64,000 nt of DNA, from positions 310,001-374,000 of the forward strand of contig NZ_QGLF01000004.1 in NCBI RefSeq assembly GCF_003173055.1, in the 5' to 3' direction. Source of the stretch: Zavarzinia compransoris. GTDB lineage: Bacteria; Pseudomonadota; Alphaproteobacteria; Zavarziniales; Zavarziniaceae. Made by a program: the position numbers and the translations under genes. The notes beneath the pieces are model-generated. The model was not told where the DNA came from, searched no databases, and saw only the letters and a list, made by a program, of their open reading frames with translations. The first letter of the stretch is position 1. Each line of letters opens with the position of its first letter. This document shows, piece by piece, positions 46,785 through 55,311 of the stretch.

Positions 46785-47513
46785 CTATGCCGACAGGGCG
46801 GCGAGGTTGAGCGCGAGCAGGCTGCCGTCCGACGGTTCGCCCCGGCCGGGGACCACGATCCCGGGACTGCCGAAACGATCGATCGTCGATTGCAGCGGTT
46901 GGGGCGCGATCGGCTGTGCCGGGCACCGCAGGTCGGCGGAGGGCCGGATCAGGCTGCCGCCGTAGAGGCAGTCCGCATCCTCGACATAGACGAGCGTATT
47001 GGCCCGGGTCTGGGCGGCGCCGGGGTGGAAGACTTCGATCAGGCGCTCGCCCACCTCGAAGGCCATGGCTTCGCCCTGCCAGTCGGCCCGGGGCAGGGGC
47101 AGGCCGGCGGACATGGCGGCGGCGACCGTGGTTTCATGGCCGAGGCTGCGCAGGCCGCGCTCGTGCACGGCGGCAAGGCCGCCCAGCCGGTCGGCCCGGG
47201 CTTCGGTGACATAGACCTGAAGCGGGGCGCCGCTGGTCAGGCGGTCGACGGCGTCGATCAGCCGGGCCGTATCCTCGTGGGTCGCGGCGGTATCGACCAG
47301 CAGCGCGCCCTGGCGCCCGACCACGACGAGGCCGTTGGAGGCCAGGGCCTCGCCGCTCTCGTTCGCGAAGGAGACATGGACATAGAGCCCGTCCGCGACC
47401 GGGAACAGGCTGGGCGGGGGCAGGCGGCGGAAGGCGGACAGCGCCGCCCCGGGGGCACGGGCCGCCAGCATGTCGTCGAAACCGTGGCGGCGGTCGTGGA
47501 ACATCATGCGCAT
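46785..47513 (-). CDS. Metallo-beta-lactamase-fold protein lacking zinc ligands
   Basis: A 242-residue protein with the subclass-B1-like metallo-beta-lactamase fold (GLVVVGRQGALLVDTAATHE, ADRLGGLAAVHERG, LVYVEDADCLYGGSLIRPS). The metal-site residues are gone: the usual THxHxDR reads T103-E-A-R-A-D-R109, the later His is Q168, the Cys is S187 and the last His is R224. Only D108 is kept. It is unlikely to be a zinc hydrolase. No signal peptide is visible. Start ATG at 47513 is weakly supported; nearby in-frame ATGs exist. Confidence 0.8.
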   Translation of the reverse strand: MRMMFHDRRHGFDDMLAARAPGAALSAFRRLPPPSLFPVADGLYVHVSFANESGEALASNGLVVVGRQGALLVDTAATHEDTARLIDAVDRLTSGAPLQVYVTEARADRLGGLAAVHERGLRSLGHETTVAAAMSAGLPLPRADWQGEAMAFEVGERLIEVFHPGAAQTRANTLVYVEDADCLYGGSLIRPSADLRCPAQPIAPQPLQSTIDRFGSPGIVVPGRGEPSDGSLLALNLAALSA

Positions 47514-47576
47514 CTCTGCCCCCCTGCTGATCGCGGCGGCACCATGGCGGCGCGATCGGGCGGGGGTCGGGCGGGT

Positions 47577-49631
47577 CTATGGCGAAATTGGGGCGGTCGC
47601 CGCTTTCAGCCAGTCGAGCGCCGCCCCGTCCAGTAGCGGCGACAAGGCGCCGAGGACCCGGGCGTGATAGGCGTTCACCAGGGCGATCTCCGCCGCCGAC
47701 AGCCGATGGGTGTCGATCAGGCGGCGGTCGTAGGGGACGAGGGTCAGGGTCTCGAAGCCCAGCATGTCCCGCTCGGCGCCCGCGGGGGCGGGCAGGGCGG
47801 TGACCGCGATCAGATTCTCGATGCGGATGCCATAGGCGCCGGTCTTGTAGTAACCGGGCTCGTTCGAGACGATCATGCCCGGTTGCAGGGCCACCGTGTT
47901 CGGCATCTTGGAAATCCGCTGCGGCCCCTCGTGCACACACAGGAACGAGCCGACCCCATGGCCCGTGCCGTGGTCGTAGTCGAGCCCGGCCTGCCACAGG
48001 GGCGCGCGGGCCAGCACGTCGAGCTGGCTGCCCGAGGTGCCGGCGGGAAAGCGCGCCGCGCCCAGCGCCAGATGGCCCTTGAGGACCAGGGTATAGCGAT
48101 CGCGATGCTCCGGGCTCGGCGTGCCGAGGGCCAGCGTCCGGGTAACGTCGGTGGTGCCGTCCGGATATTGCGCCCCGGAATCCAGCAGCAGCAGGGTGCC
48201 GGCCGCGAGCACGCGGCTGGTTTCCGGCGTGGCCCGGTAATGGACGATGGCGCCGTTCGGCCCGGCGCCGGCGATGGTGTCGAAGCTGGGGCCGCGGAAC
48301 CAGGCATGTTGCGCGCGCGCGGCCTGGAGCCGGGCGACGACATCGATCTCGTCGAGCACGGCGCCGGCCGCGAGATCGGCGTCGAGCGCCTGGAGGAAGC
48401 GGACGATCGCCGCCCCGTCGCGGACATGGGCGGCGCGGCTGCCCGCGATCTCGACCGGGTTCTTCACCGCCCGGGGCAGGGCGCAGGGGTCGAGGCCGGC
48501 GAGCGCCGTACCCCCCGCCGCCTCGATCCGGTGATGCAGCCAGAGGGCGGCGGTCGCCTGATCCAGGCGCACCCGCGCCCCCGCCGCGCCCAGCGCATCG
48601 AGTGCGGGGCCGAGGTCGGCCGGGGCCTCGACCGAGACCCGGTTGCCCAGGTGGCGGTGGGCCGCAACGGTGACCTTGGCGGGATCGGTGAACAGGCGGA
48701 CGCGGCCTTCGCCGCCCGCCTCCAGAATGGCGAAGCCGAGGCTGAGGGGATTGTTCGGCACGTCGAGGCCGCGCACGTTCAGCAGCCAGGCCAGGCCGTC
48801 CGGCGCGCTGATCACCGCCGCATCCAGCCCCTCGGCGGCAAGGCCGGCGGCAAGGCGGGCGATCTTCGCCTCATGGGGTTCGCCCGCCTGCGCGACCGGG
48901 TGCGGCTGCATCGGCGACAGCGGCGCCGGCGGACGGTCGCGCCAGACCGCGTCGATCGGGTTCCCGGCGACGGCGACCAGGGCCGCGCCCGCCGCCTGGA
49001 CGGCGCGCTCGATCGCGGCCAGCCCGCCTTGTGTATGCAGCCAGGGGTCGAAGCCCAGCCGGTCCCCCGGCTTCAGCGCGGCGGCGAGCCAGCGCGACGG
49101 CGGCGCATCGATCAGGTGATGGGGCTCGAACAGGGCGGTGTCGACCTGATCCCGGACCTGGAGCGTGTAGCGGCCGTCGACGAAGATCGCTGCCCGCTCC
49201 GCCAGCACCACCGCCAGCCCGGCGGAACCGCCGAAGCCGGTCAGCCAGGCCAGGCGCTGGGCCGCGGGCGGGATATATTCCCCCTGGTGCTCGTCGGCCA
49301 GGGGCACCAGGAAACCGGTCAGGTTGCGGGCGGCCAGCGCGGCGCGCAGGTCAGCCAGTCGCGCCGCGCTGGCCTGCCGCCCGGCGGCGATCGGCGCCAG
49401 CAGTTTCTGCCGCGCTGCCAGCACCAGGCCGGTGACCGGGGCGGCGGCCGCCGGCGGCGCCCCGGGGGCGATCACGGCCAGCAGGTCCGTCGGCCGCTCC
49501 GCCGTGCCCGCGGCGGCGGCGGCCAGCCGGAAGCCCAGGCGTTCCGCGGCTTGCGGCGGCAGCGAAGCGGCCAGTTCGGCCAGGGCATCGCCGTCGAAGA
49601 GAGGCGCGGTCGCCGGTTCTGCTGTGCTCAT
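47577..49631 (-). CDS. pepP: Xaa-Pro aminopeptidase (M24B)
   Basis: A 684-residue dimetal aminopeptidase removing N-terminal residues before proline. Metal ligands: LLLLDSGAQYPDGTTDVTRT (two Asp), DHGTGHGVGSFLCVHEGP (His), SNEPGYYKTG (Glu) and YGIRIENLIAV (Glu). It has the long three-domain form of cytoplasmic eukaryotic-like aminopeptidase P, plus about 75 extra N-terminal residues. ATG at 49631. Divergent from the DUF1127 gene. Confidence 0.93.
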   Translation of the reverse strand: MSTAEPATAPLFDGDALAELAASLPPQAAERLGFRLAAAAAGTAERPTDLLAVIAPGAPPAAAAPVTGLVLAARQKLLAPIAAGRQASAARLADLRAALAARNLTGFLVPLADEHQGEYIPPAAQRLAWLTGFGGSAGLAVVLAERAAIFVDGRYTLQVRDQVDTALFEPHHLIDAPPSRWLAAALKPGDRLGFDPWLHTQGGLAAIERAVQAAGAALVAVAGNPIDAVWRDRPPAPLSPMQPHPVAQAGEPHEAKIARLAAGLAAEGLDAAVISAPDGLAWLLNVRGLDVPNNPLSLGFAILEAGGEGRVRLFTDPAKVTVAAHRHLGNRVSVEAPADLGPALDALGAAGARVRLDQATAALWLHHRIEAAGGTALAGLDPCALPRAVKNPVEIAGSRAAHVRDGAAIVRFLQALDADLAAGAVLDEIDVVARLQAARAQHAWFRGPSFDTIAGAGPNGAIVHYRATPETSRVLAAGTLLLLDSGAQYPDGTTDVTRTLALGTPSPEHRDRYTLVLKGHLALGAARFPAGTSGSQLDVLARAPLWQAGLDYDHGTGHGVGSFLCVHEGPQRISKMPNTVALQPGMIVSNEPGYYKTGAYGIRIENLIAVTALPAPAGAERDMLGFETLTLVPYDRRLIDTHRLSAAEIALVNAYHARVLGALSPLLDGAALDWLKAATAPISP

Positions 49632-49810
49632 TTTTTCGCCTCTGGATGAAGGTTTCGTGGGGGCTGCCTGGAAGCTATGCATATAGTGGGACGTTAATTT
49701 TGTTCCCTTGCGTTCGATGCATATCTCGCCTGCCGCGCCCCCTCTGCCTCGGGACTGCTGCGCTGCGTATATAGACGACGACGGTAACGCCAACCCACGG
49801 AGAAGCAATC
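49632..49810. other. Divergent pepP/DUF1127 intergenic region
   Basis: AT-rich around 49670-49725. ATGCATAT occurs at 49677-49684 and again at 49717-49724, 40 bases apart (about four helical turns), as in paired operator sites. GGAG lies just before the DUF1127 ATG. Confidence 0.5.
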
Positions 49811-50221
49811 ATGGCTTACGTGTACGGAACGGCGTCCCGCTCGCATGTTGGGCCCCGTTCGCCTGTCGGTCACGGGCCCGGCAGCATCGATGGTTTCTTC
49901 GCCGGTCCCGCCGCTGTGACGGCACGGGTCCTGCCGGTGGCGGAACTGGGCATCTTCGTCTGGGAGGTTCTTATGCTTGTCGCCAAGGCTCCGAAGATGG
50001 TTGCCCGCATGCTGCAGGGTTTCGTGGCGCGCCAGCGCCTGCGTGCCGAATTGTCTGCTCTTGACGACCGCCTCCTGGCCGATATCGGCATCGAGCGCGG
50101 CCTGATCGATGGTGTCGTCGCCGGCAAGGTTCGGCGGGATGCCAAAACGCCGGTCCCGGCGCAGGCGACGGTGGTCGCGGTGGCGAATGAAAACGCCGCC
50201 GGCAACGCCCAAGCCGCTTGA
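49811..50221 (+). CDS. DUF1127 family small protein
   Basis: A 136-residue protein whose middle (RQRLRAELSALDDRLLADIG then IERGLIDGVV) is the DUF1127 (YjiS-like) domain. DUF1127 proteins in Agrobacterium affect RNA turnover and phosphate and carbon metabolism, and some are VtlR targets, so the nearby lsrB/vtlR may control this gene. About 65 residues of longer N-terminus precede the domain, which is more than in the 45-residue forms. A terminator follows. Confidence 0.88.
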   Translation: MAYVYGTASRSHVGPRSPVGHGPGSIDGFFAGPAAVTARVLPVAELGIFVWEVLMLVAKAPKMVARMLQGFVARQRLRAELSALDDRLLADIGIERGLIDGVVAGKVRRDAKTPVPAQATVVAVANENAAGNAQAA

Positions 50222-50273
50222 GGCATCAGGGACGCCCGACGGCGTGCCGAAACATTGTGACGAGACGCGAAAG

Positions 50274-50312
50274 CCGGCCGCCGCTCCCCAGGATCGGCGG
50301 CCGGTTCCGTTT
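50274..50312 (+). terminator. Intrinsic terminator after the DUF1127 gene
   Basis: CCGGCCGCCG (50274-50283) pairs with CGGCGGCCGG (50295-50304), 11-base loop, then TTCCGTTT. It overlaps the end of prmA on the other strand. Confidence 0.65.
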
Positions 50313-51193
50313 CAGCGGGCAAGGACCAGGGTCGCCCAGCCGTCCCGGCGGATGCGGTCGGCGAGATGGAGGCCGCGGGCGCGATAGGCCGCCAGCACCA
50401 ATTGCTCCTGCGAGACCAGAAGGCCGGAGAGGATGATCACGCCGCCCGGCGCCAGCACGTCGCAGATCTGGCGGGCCAGCTTGGTCAGGGGCACGGCCAG
50501 GATATTGGCGATGATCAGGTCGAAGGGGGCGGCGGCCTGCACTTCCCGCTCGATCACGCCGTCGGCGACGCGGTGGCGGGCGGCGTTCCACAGCCCGTTC
50601 CGCCGCATGTTCTCCCGCGCGGTGAGCACCGCGACCGGATCGACATCGGTCGAGAACAGCACCGGCGGCACCCACAGAAGCCGCGCCGCCATGGCCAGGA
50701 TGCCCGAGCCGGCGCCGACGTCGATCACCCGCCGGAACCGGCGGCGTTTCGCCAGCCGTTCGAGCGCCAGCACGCAGCCGGCCGTGGTCGCGTGGCGGCC
50801 GGTGCCGAAGGCGAGGCCGGCCTCGATCTCCAGGGTCAGGGCGGCGGTCGGCGGGGTTTCCGGCGCCTCGGGCCCGTGGATCCAGAACCGCCCGATCGAC
50901 AGCGGCGACAGGATCTTCTGGGTTTCCGACACCCAGTCGACATCGGGCAGCACGCGCCATTCGATGGGCGGCAGGTCGATGCCGGCGATCTCCGCCGCCT
51001 GGACCAGGGCATCCGCCAGCGCCTCCCGGTCGCCATCGGGGCCGAGCAGTGCCTCCAGGGTCCAGGTCGCGCCGTCGTCGTAAGTCATGGAGGTGAGGGC
51101 GACGACGAGGTCCGACAGCATCAGTTCGAAGGTCGGCACCGCCTCGGGCGGCAGGGTCAGATGCGCTTCGATCAGGCCGGCGCCGGGATTCAT
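50312..51193 (-). CDS. prmA: Ribosomal protein L11 methyltransferase
   Basis: A 293-residue SAM-dependent enzyme methylating L11 on several amino groups. N-terminal substrate-recognition domain (about 1-100), then the methyltransferase domain with LEIEAGLAFGTGRHATTAGC, VIDVGAGSGILAMAARLL and the catalytic loop DLIIANILAVPLTKLA (NxL/P type). It follows uvrD by 41 bases on the same strand. Confidence 0.95.
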   Translation of the reverse strand: MNPGAGLIEAHLTLPPEAVPTFELMLSDLVVALTSMTYDDGATWTLEALLGPDGDREALADALVQAAEIAGIDLPPIEWRVLPDVDWVSETQKILSPLSIGRFWIHGPEAPETPPTAALTLEIEAGLAFGTGRHATTAGCVLALERLAKRRRFRRVIDVGAGSGILAMAARLLWVPPVLFSTDVDPVAVLTARENMRRNGLWNAARHRVADGVIEREVQAAAPFDLIIANILAVPLTKLARQICDVLAPGGVIILSGLLVSQEQLVLAAYRARGLHLADRIRRDGWATLVLAR

Positions 51194-51234
51194 GGGTCAA
51201 GCCTCGGAGAGGGGGGAGGGGACGGGGGGCCTGT

Positions 51235-53550
51235 TTACGCCTTGGAGACGAAACTGGCGATGACCTTTTTGGCACCTGCCTTGTCGAAGGCGATGTCCAG
51301 CTTGTTGCCGTCGATATTGGTGATCCGGCCATAGCCGAATTTCTGGTGGAACACCCGCTGGCCGCGGGCGAAATCGTCGCCCGTATTCTCGTTGGCGGTC
51401 ACGCGCTCGAAGCTGGCGTCCAGGTGGCGCACCGGCTTTGCCGTCGCCGCGCGCTGGAAGCCGGGGGAGAGGCCGCGGTCGCCGAACAGATCGGCCTCGC
51501 GCAGCTGGCTGCCGAAACCGCGGTCGCCCATGGTCCCGCCCCAGAGCCCGGGGCGCGCCTCGGCCTCGACATGGTTGCGCGGCAATTCGTCGATGAAGCG
51601 CGACGGGATCGCGCTCTGCCACTGGTTATAGACCCGGCGGTTGGCGGCATGGCTGATGATCGCCGTCTCCCGCGCCCGGGTGATCCCGACATAGGCGAGG
51701 CGGCGTTCCTCTTCGAGGCCGGCCAGGCCGTTCTCGTCCAGGCTGCGCTGGCTGGGGAACAGGCCCTCCTCCCAGCCGGGCAGGAAGACGACGGGGAATT
51801 CCAGGCCCTTGGCGCCGTGCAGCGTCATCAGGGTGACCATGTCCTGGTTGCCGTCGCCGCGCTCGATCTCCATCACCAGGGCGACATGGTCGAGGAAGGC
51901 GGCAAGCGATTCGAAGCCGGCCAGGGCATCGACCAATTCCTTCAGGTTGTCCAGGCGGCCCGGCGCCTCGGCCGATTTGTCGGCCTGCCACATGGCGGTA
52001 TAGCCGCTTTCGTCCAGCACCATTTCGGCCAGTTCGGGATGCGGCAGGTCGCGGCCGGCGGCGCGCCAGCGGCCGAAACCGTCGATCAGGTCGCGCAGGC
52101 TCGAGCGCGCCTTCGGCTTCAACTCGTCGGTCTCGGTGATCAGGGTGGCGGCATGGTGCAGGGAGATGTTGCGCTCCCGCGCCAGGAGATGGAGCTGCTG
52201 CACCGTGGCATCGCCCAGGCCGCGCTTCGGGACATTGACGATCCGCTCGAAGGCGAGATCGTCGTCGGGCGAGACCAGGACCCGGAAATAGGCCAGCGCA
52301 TCGCGGATTTCCTGGCGTTCGTAGAAGCGGGGGCCGCCGATCACGCGGTAAGGCAGGCCGACGGTGACGAAACGTTCCTCGAAGGCGCGGGTCTGGTGGC
52401 CCGCGCGCACCAGGATCGCCATTTCCGACAGGCGCCGGCCGTGGCCGCGCATGCCCTCGATCAGGTCGGCGCTGGCGCGGGCCTCTTCCTCGCCGTCCCA
52501 ATAGCCGATGACGCGGACTTTCTCGCCCATGTCGTCCTCGGTCCACAGGGTCTTGCCGAGGCGGCCCTCGTTGGCCGCAATCAGGCCCGAGGCGGCGGCG
52601 AGAATATGGCCGGTGGAGCGGTAGTTGCGTTCCAGCCGGATGACCAGGGCGCCGGGGAAATCGCTTTCGAATTTCAGGATGTTGCCGACCTCGGCCCCGC
52701 GCCAGCCGTAGATCGACTGGTCGTCGTCGCCGACGCAGCAAAGGTTGCGCCAGCGCTGCGCCAGCAGCCGTAGCCACAGGTATTGGGCGACATTGGTATC
52801 CTGATATTCGTCGACCAGGATGTATTTGAAGCGGCGCTGCCAGTCCGCCAGCACGTCCGGGTGCTTTTGAAAGATGGTGATGACATGCAGCAGCAGGTCG
52901 CCGAAATCGGCGGCGTTCAGGGTCTTCAGCCGCTCCTGGTAGGCGGCGTAGAGCGTGCGGCCCTTGCCGTCGCCGAAACTCTGGGCATCGTCGGCGCCCA
53001 GCTTTTCCGGGGTCAGCGCCCGGTTCTTCCAGCGGTCGATCAGGCCGGCCAGGTTGCGCGCGGGGAACCGCTTCTCGTCCATGCCCTCGGCCGCCAGGAT
53101 CTGCTTCAGCAGGCGGACCTGATCGTCGGTGTCGAGGATGGTGAAATTCGGTTGCAGGCCGACGAGTTCGGCGTGGCGGCGCAGGATGCGGGCGGCGATC
53201 GAATGGAAGGTGCCGAGCCAGCTCATCCCTTCGGCGACGCCGCCGATGATGCCGGCGACCCGCTGCTGCATCTCGCGCGCCGCCTTGTTGGTGAAGGTGA
53301 CCGCCAGGATCTGCCCGGGCCAGGCCTTGCCCAGGTGCAGCAGATGGGCGATCCGCGTCGTCAGCACCCTGGTCTTGCCGGTGCCGGCGCCGGCGAGCAC
53401 CAGCACCGGGCCGTCCGTCGCCTCGACCGCCTGGCGCTGTTCGGGGTTCAGCCCGTCGAGATAGGGCGGCGGGGCCGCGGGGACGGCAGTGGCGGGGGTG
53501 GCCGCCGGGGCATCGTCCCAGCCGGCGGGGTCGAAGGGATCGGCGCTCAT
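51235..53550 (-). CDS. uvrD: ATP-dependent DNA helicase UvrD/PcrA
   Basis: A 771-residue superfamily 1A 3'-5' helicase for excision and mismatch repair. Walker A VLAGAGTGKTRVLTTRIAHL, motif II LVDEYQDTN, motif III CVGDDDQSIYGWRGAEV, motif IV RLERNYRST and motif VI RLAYVGITRARE are all present. The C-terminal tail holds the Tudor-like segment VFHQKFGYGRITNID that binds RNA polymerase in PcrA/UvrD. ATG at 53550. Together with uvrB and uvrC it gives the window most of the excision repair pathway. Confidence 0.96.
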   Translation of the reverse strand: MSADPFDPAGWDDAPAATPATAVPAAPPPYLDGLNPEQRQAVEATDGPVLVLAGAGTGKTRVLTTRIAHLLHLGKAWPGQILAVTFTNKAAREMQQRVAGIIGGVAEGMSWLGTFHSIAARILRRHAELVGLQPNFTILDTDDQVRLLKQILAAEGMDEKRFPARNLAGLIDRWKNRALTPEKLGADDAQSFGDGKGRTLYAAYQERLKTLNAADFGDLLLHVITIFQKHPDVLADWQRRFKYILVDEYQDTNVAQYLWLRLLAQRWRNLCCVGDDDQSIYGWRGAEVGNILKFESDFPGALVIRLERNYRSTGHILAAASGLIAANEGRLGKTLWTEDDMGEKVRVIGYWDGEEEARASADLIEGMRGHGRRLSEMAILVRAGHQTRAFEERFVTVGLPYRVIGGPRFYERQEIRDALAYFRVLVSPDDDLAFERIVNVPKRGLGDATVQQLHLLARERNISLHHAATLITETDELKPKARSSLRDLIDGFGRWRAAGRDLPHPELAEMVLDESGYTAMWQADKSAEAPGRLDNLKELVDALAGFESLAAFLDHVALVMEIERGDGNQDMVTLMTLHGAKGLEFPVVFLPGWEEGLFPSQRSLDENGLAGLEEERRLAYVGITRARETAIISHAANRRVYNQWQSAIPSRFIDELPRNHVEAEARPGLWGGTMGDRGFGSQLREADLFGDRGLSPGFQRAATAKPVRHLDASFERVTANENTGDDFARGQRVFHQKFGYGRITNIDGNKLDIAFDKAGAKKVIASFVSKA

Positions 53551-53554
53551 CGTC

Positions 53555-54052
53555 TCAGCCCTGGGCCGCGGGCTTCGGGCGCAGCCCCATGACCCGGCCC
53601 AGCGCCGCCGGCCGGGGCAGGCGGCCGTGGTCCGCCGCCATGCGGCCGAACAGGTCCTGGAGATGATCCGGCATGGCGGCGGCGGCGCGCCGGCCGAGGT
53701 CGACATGCAGCGCGACCTGTTCCGACGTCGCGGACAGGTAGCCGTCCGCGGCATGGCGCATCTCGCAATAGTAATGAAGTCGCTTCACATCATGCGCAAG
53801 CAATTGAAACGTGAAATGGAGCCGATCTCCCTGCTTCACTTCCTGCAAATAATGGACATGAGTTTCAAGGACGAAGAACGAGTGATTCGTGCGTTCGACG
53901 TACCCCTTGCCGCAATCGAAGCGATCGAAGGCGCGATCCAGCGCCTGGTCGAAGACGACGTTGTAATAGCCGACGTTCATATGGCCGTTGTAGTCCACCC
54001 AGTCGGGCAGGACGAAGGCGTGACCGCAGTCGAGGGGGGCGTTCGTAAGCAT
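53555..54052 (-). CDS. Acyl-CoA thioesterase, hotdog fold (4HBT-like)
   Basis: A 165-residue hotdog-fold thioesterase. The signature WVDYNGHMNVGYYNVVFDQA holds the catalytic Asp region, followed by THVHYLQEVKQGDRLHFTFQ. It resembles the carnitine-related thioesterases that hydrolyse betainyl-CoA-like substrates, but the substrate is uncertain. Its stop is 4 bases from the uvrD start and it may be co-transcribed with it. Divergent from the duplicated winged-helix gene. Confidence 0.87.
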   Translation of the reverse strand: MLTNAPLDCGHAFVLPDWVDYNGHMNVGYYNVVFDQALDRAFDRFDCGKGYVERTNHSFFVLETHVHYLQEVKQGDRLHFTFQLLAHDVKRLHYYCEMRHAADGYLSATSEQVALHVDLGRRAAAAMPDHLQDLFGRMAADHGRLPRPAALGRVMGLRPKPAAQG

Positions 54053-54164
54053 GACGAGAATATAGAGAGAACATCCGGGCGAGGGAAGGGCGGCGGCCGG
54101 TGCGGCCGGAAACGCGGGAAATGCCCGATATCGGCGGCGGCGACGAGGGGGGACGAGCGAGATT

Positions 54165-55184
54165 TTGCCGAATCAACGGGTATCCGAGGGCAGGTTCCAT
54201 GCCTGCGCGCCGGCGGTCGAGCGCCATCGCTGGATGATGCGCGCCTTCGTCGAATTCCATCGCGATTTCTACCGGTTTCTGACGCCGCTGTTCGATGGCG
54301 ACATCGAGACGGTCTGTCTGGCGGAAGCGCTGACCCTGCGGGCCGGCCCCCTGGCCTTTCTCGGCGCGGGCCCGGCGGAGGACGCGCAGGCGGCAGCGGC
54401 GGCGGCCGGCGCGGGCACGCTCGCCCACGACCTGGGCCTGCCGTGGGAAACCGCGCGGCGCAAGCTCTGCCGCCTGGTCGAGCGGGGCATCGCGCTCAAG
54501 GAGGCGGGGGGCCGCTTCCGCCTGCGCCCCGGCACCTTGGCCGGTCCTCGCTTTCTCGACGCCGGGGCGGGGATCGGCGCGCTTGCCGCCGGTTTCCTGA
54601 ACCGTTGCCTGCGCGAGGGGTATATCGGCCTCGAGCGGGCGGGCCCGGGCGGGACGCGGGACAAGCTGCCCCTCGACCCGGAACGGCCCCGGCAGATCGC
54701 CGAGGGGGGCCGGCCGGACGGCCGGGAATTGCTCCGGCTGTCGTTTTCCTGGCTGTTCATCGAAATCTATCTCGTCCGCAGCCGGGTTTACGAACGGGAT
54801 ATCGAACAGGCCCTGATCAGCGATGCGGTCGGCCTTTTCGCCGTCGAGCAATTGTACCATTCGCCCGAATACCGCGACCGGCTGGGCAGCATGGCGGTCA
54901 TCCTGGGCGAGAACCAGAAGGGCGTCTCGGCCCGCTGGGTGGCCGAGCAGACCGGCCTGCCGCGGGAAACCGTGCGCCGCAAGCTGAAGCGCATGGTCGA
55001 GACCGGCTTCCTGTCGGAAACCGAGGACAGCCGCTATATCTTCAAGCCCGGCCTGTTCCTGCGGCCCGACATCGTCGCCGCGGTCCAGGCGATCGAGCGG
55101 CTGATCGTCGAATTCCTGGAGCGGACGCTGCGCCTCGGCATCTTCGTCGTCATGCGCGACGAGGCGGACAGCACAGAGGTGTGA
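54165..55184 (+). CDS. Regulator-like protein with two similar winged helices
   Basis: A 339-residue protein not assigned to a named family. Residues 86-112 (LAHDLGLPWETARRKLCRLV ...) and 259-285 (VAEQTGLPRETVRRKLKRMV ...) are two copies of the same helix-turn-helix with wing, each followed by an R-rich hairpin and FLDAG/FLRPD segment. The rest is helical. Start is TTG at 54165 after a GGGGGG-type ribosome-binding site; the next ATG would remove 23 residues. It immediately precedes the membrane protease gene. Confidence 0.75.
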   Translation: MPNQRVSEGRFHACAPAVERHRWMMRAFVEFHRDFYRFLTPLFDGDIETVCLAEALTLRAGPLAFLGAGPAEDAQAAAAAAGAGTLAHDLGLPWETARRKLCRLVERGIALKEAGGRFRLRPGTLAGPRFLDAGAGIGALAAGFLNRCLREGYIGLERAGPGGTRDKLPLDPERPRQIAEGGRPDGRELLRLSFSWLFIEIYLVRSRVYERDIEQALISDAVGLFAVEQLYHSPEYRDRLGSMAVILGENQKGVSARWVAEQTGLPRETVRRKLKRMVETGFLSETEDSRYIFKPGLFLRPDIVAAVQAIERLIVEFLERTLRLGIFVVMRDEADSTEV

Positions 55185-55311
55185 TCCACGACATTGGCAG
55201 CGCGGGACCGGTTTGTTAGCGTTCAGCCTGATCGCGGTCCGCCCTCGTCCGCGAGCGGCGCCGGCCCCGCCGAGAACGCCAGTCCGCAAAGCCAGTTCGG
55301 GAACGTCCGTC

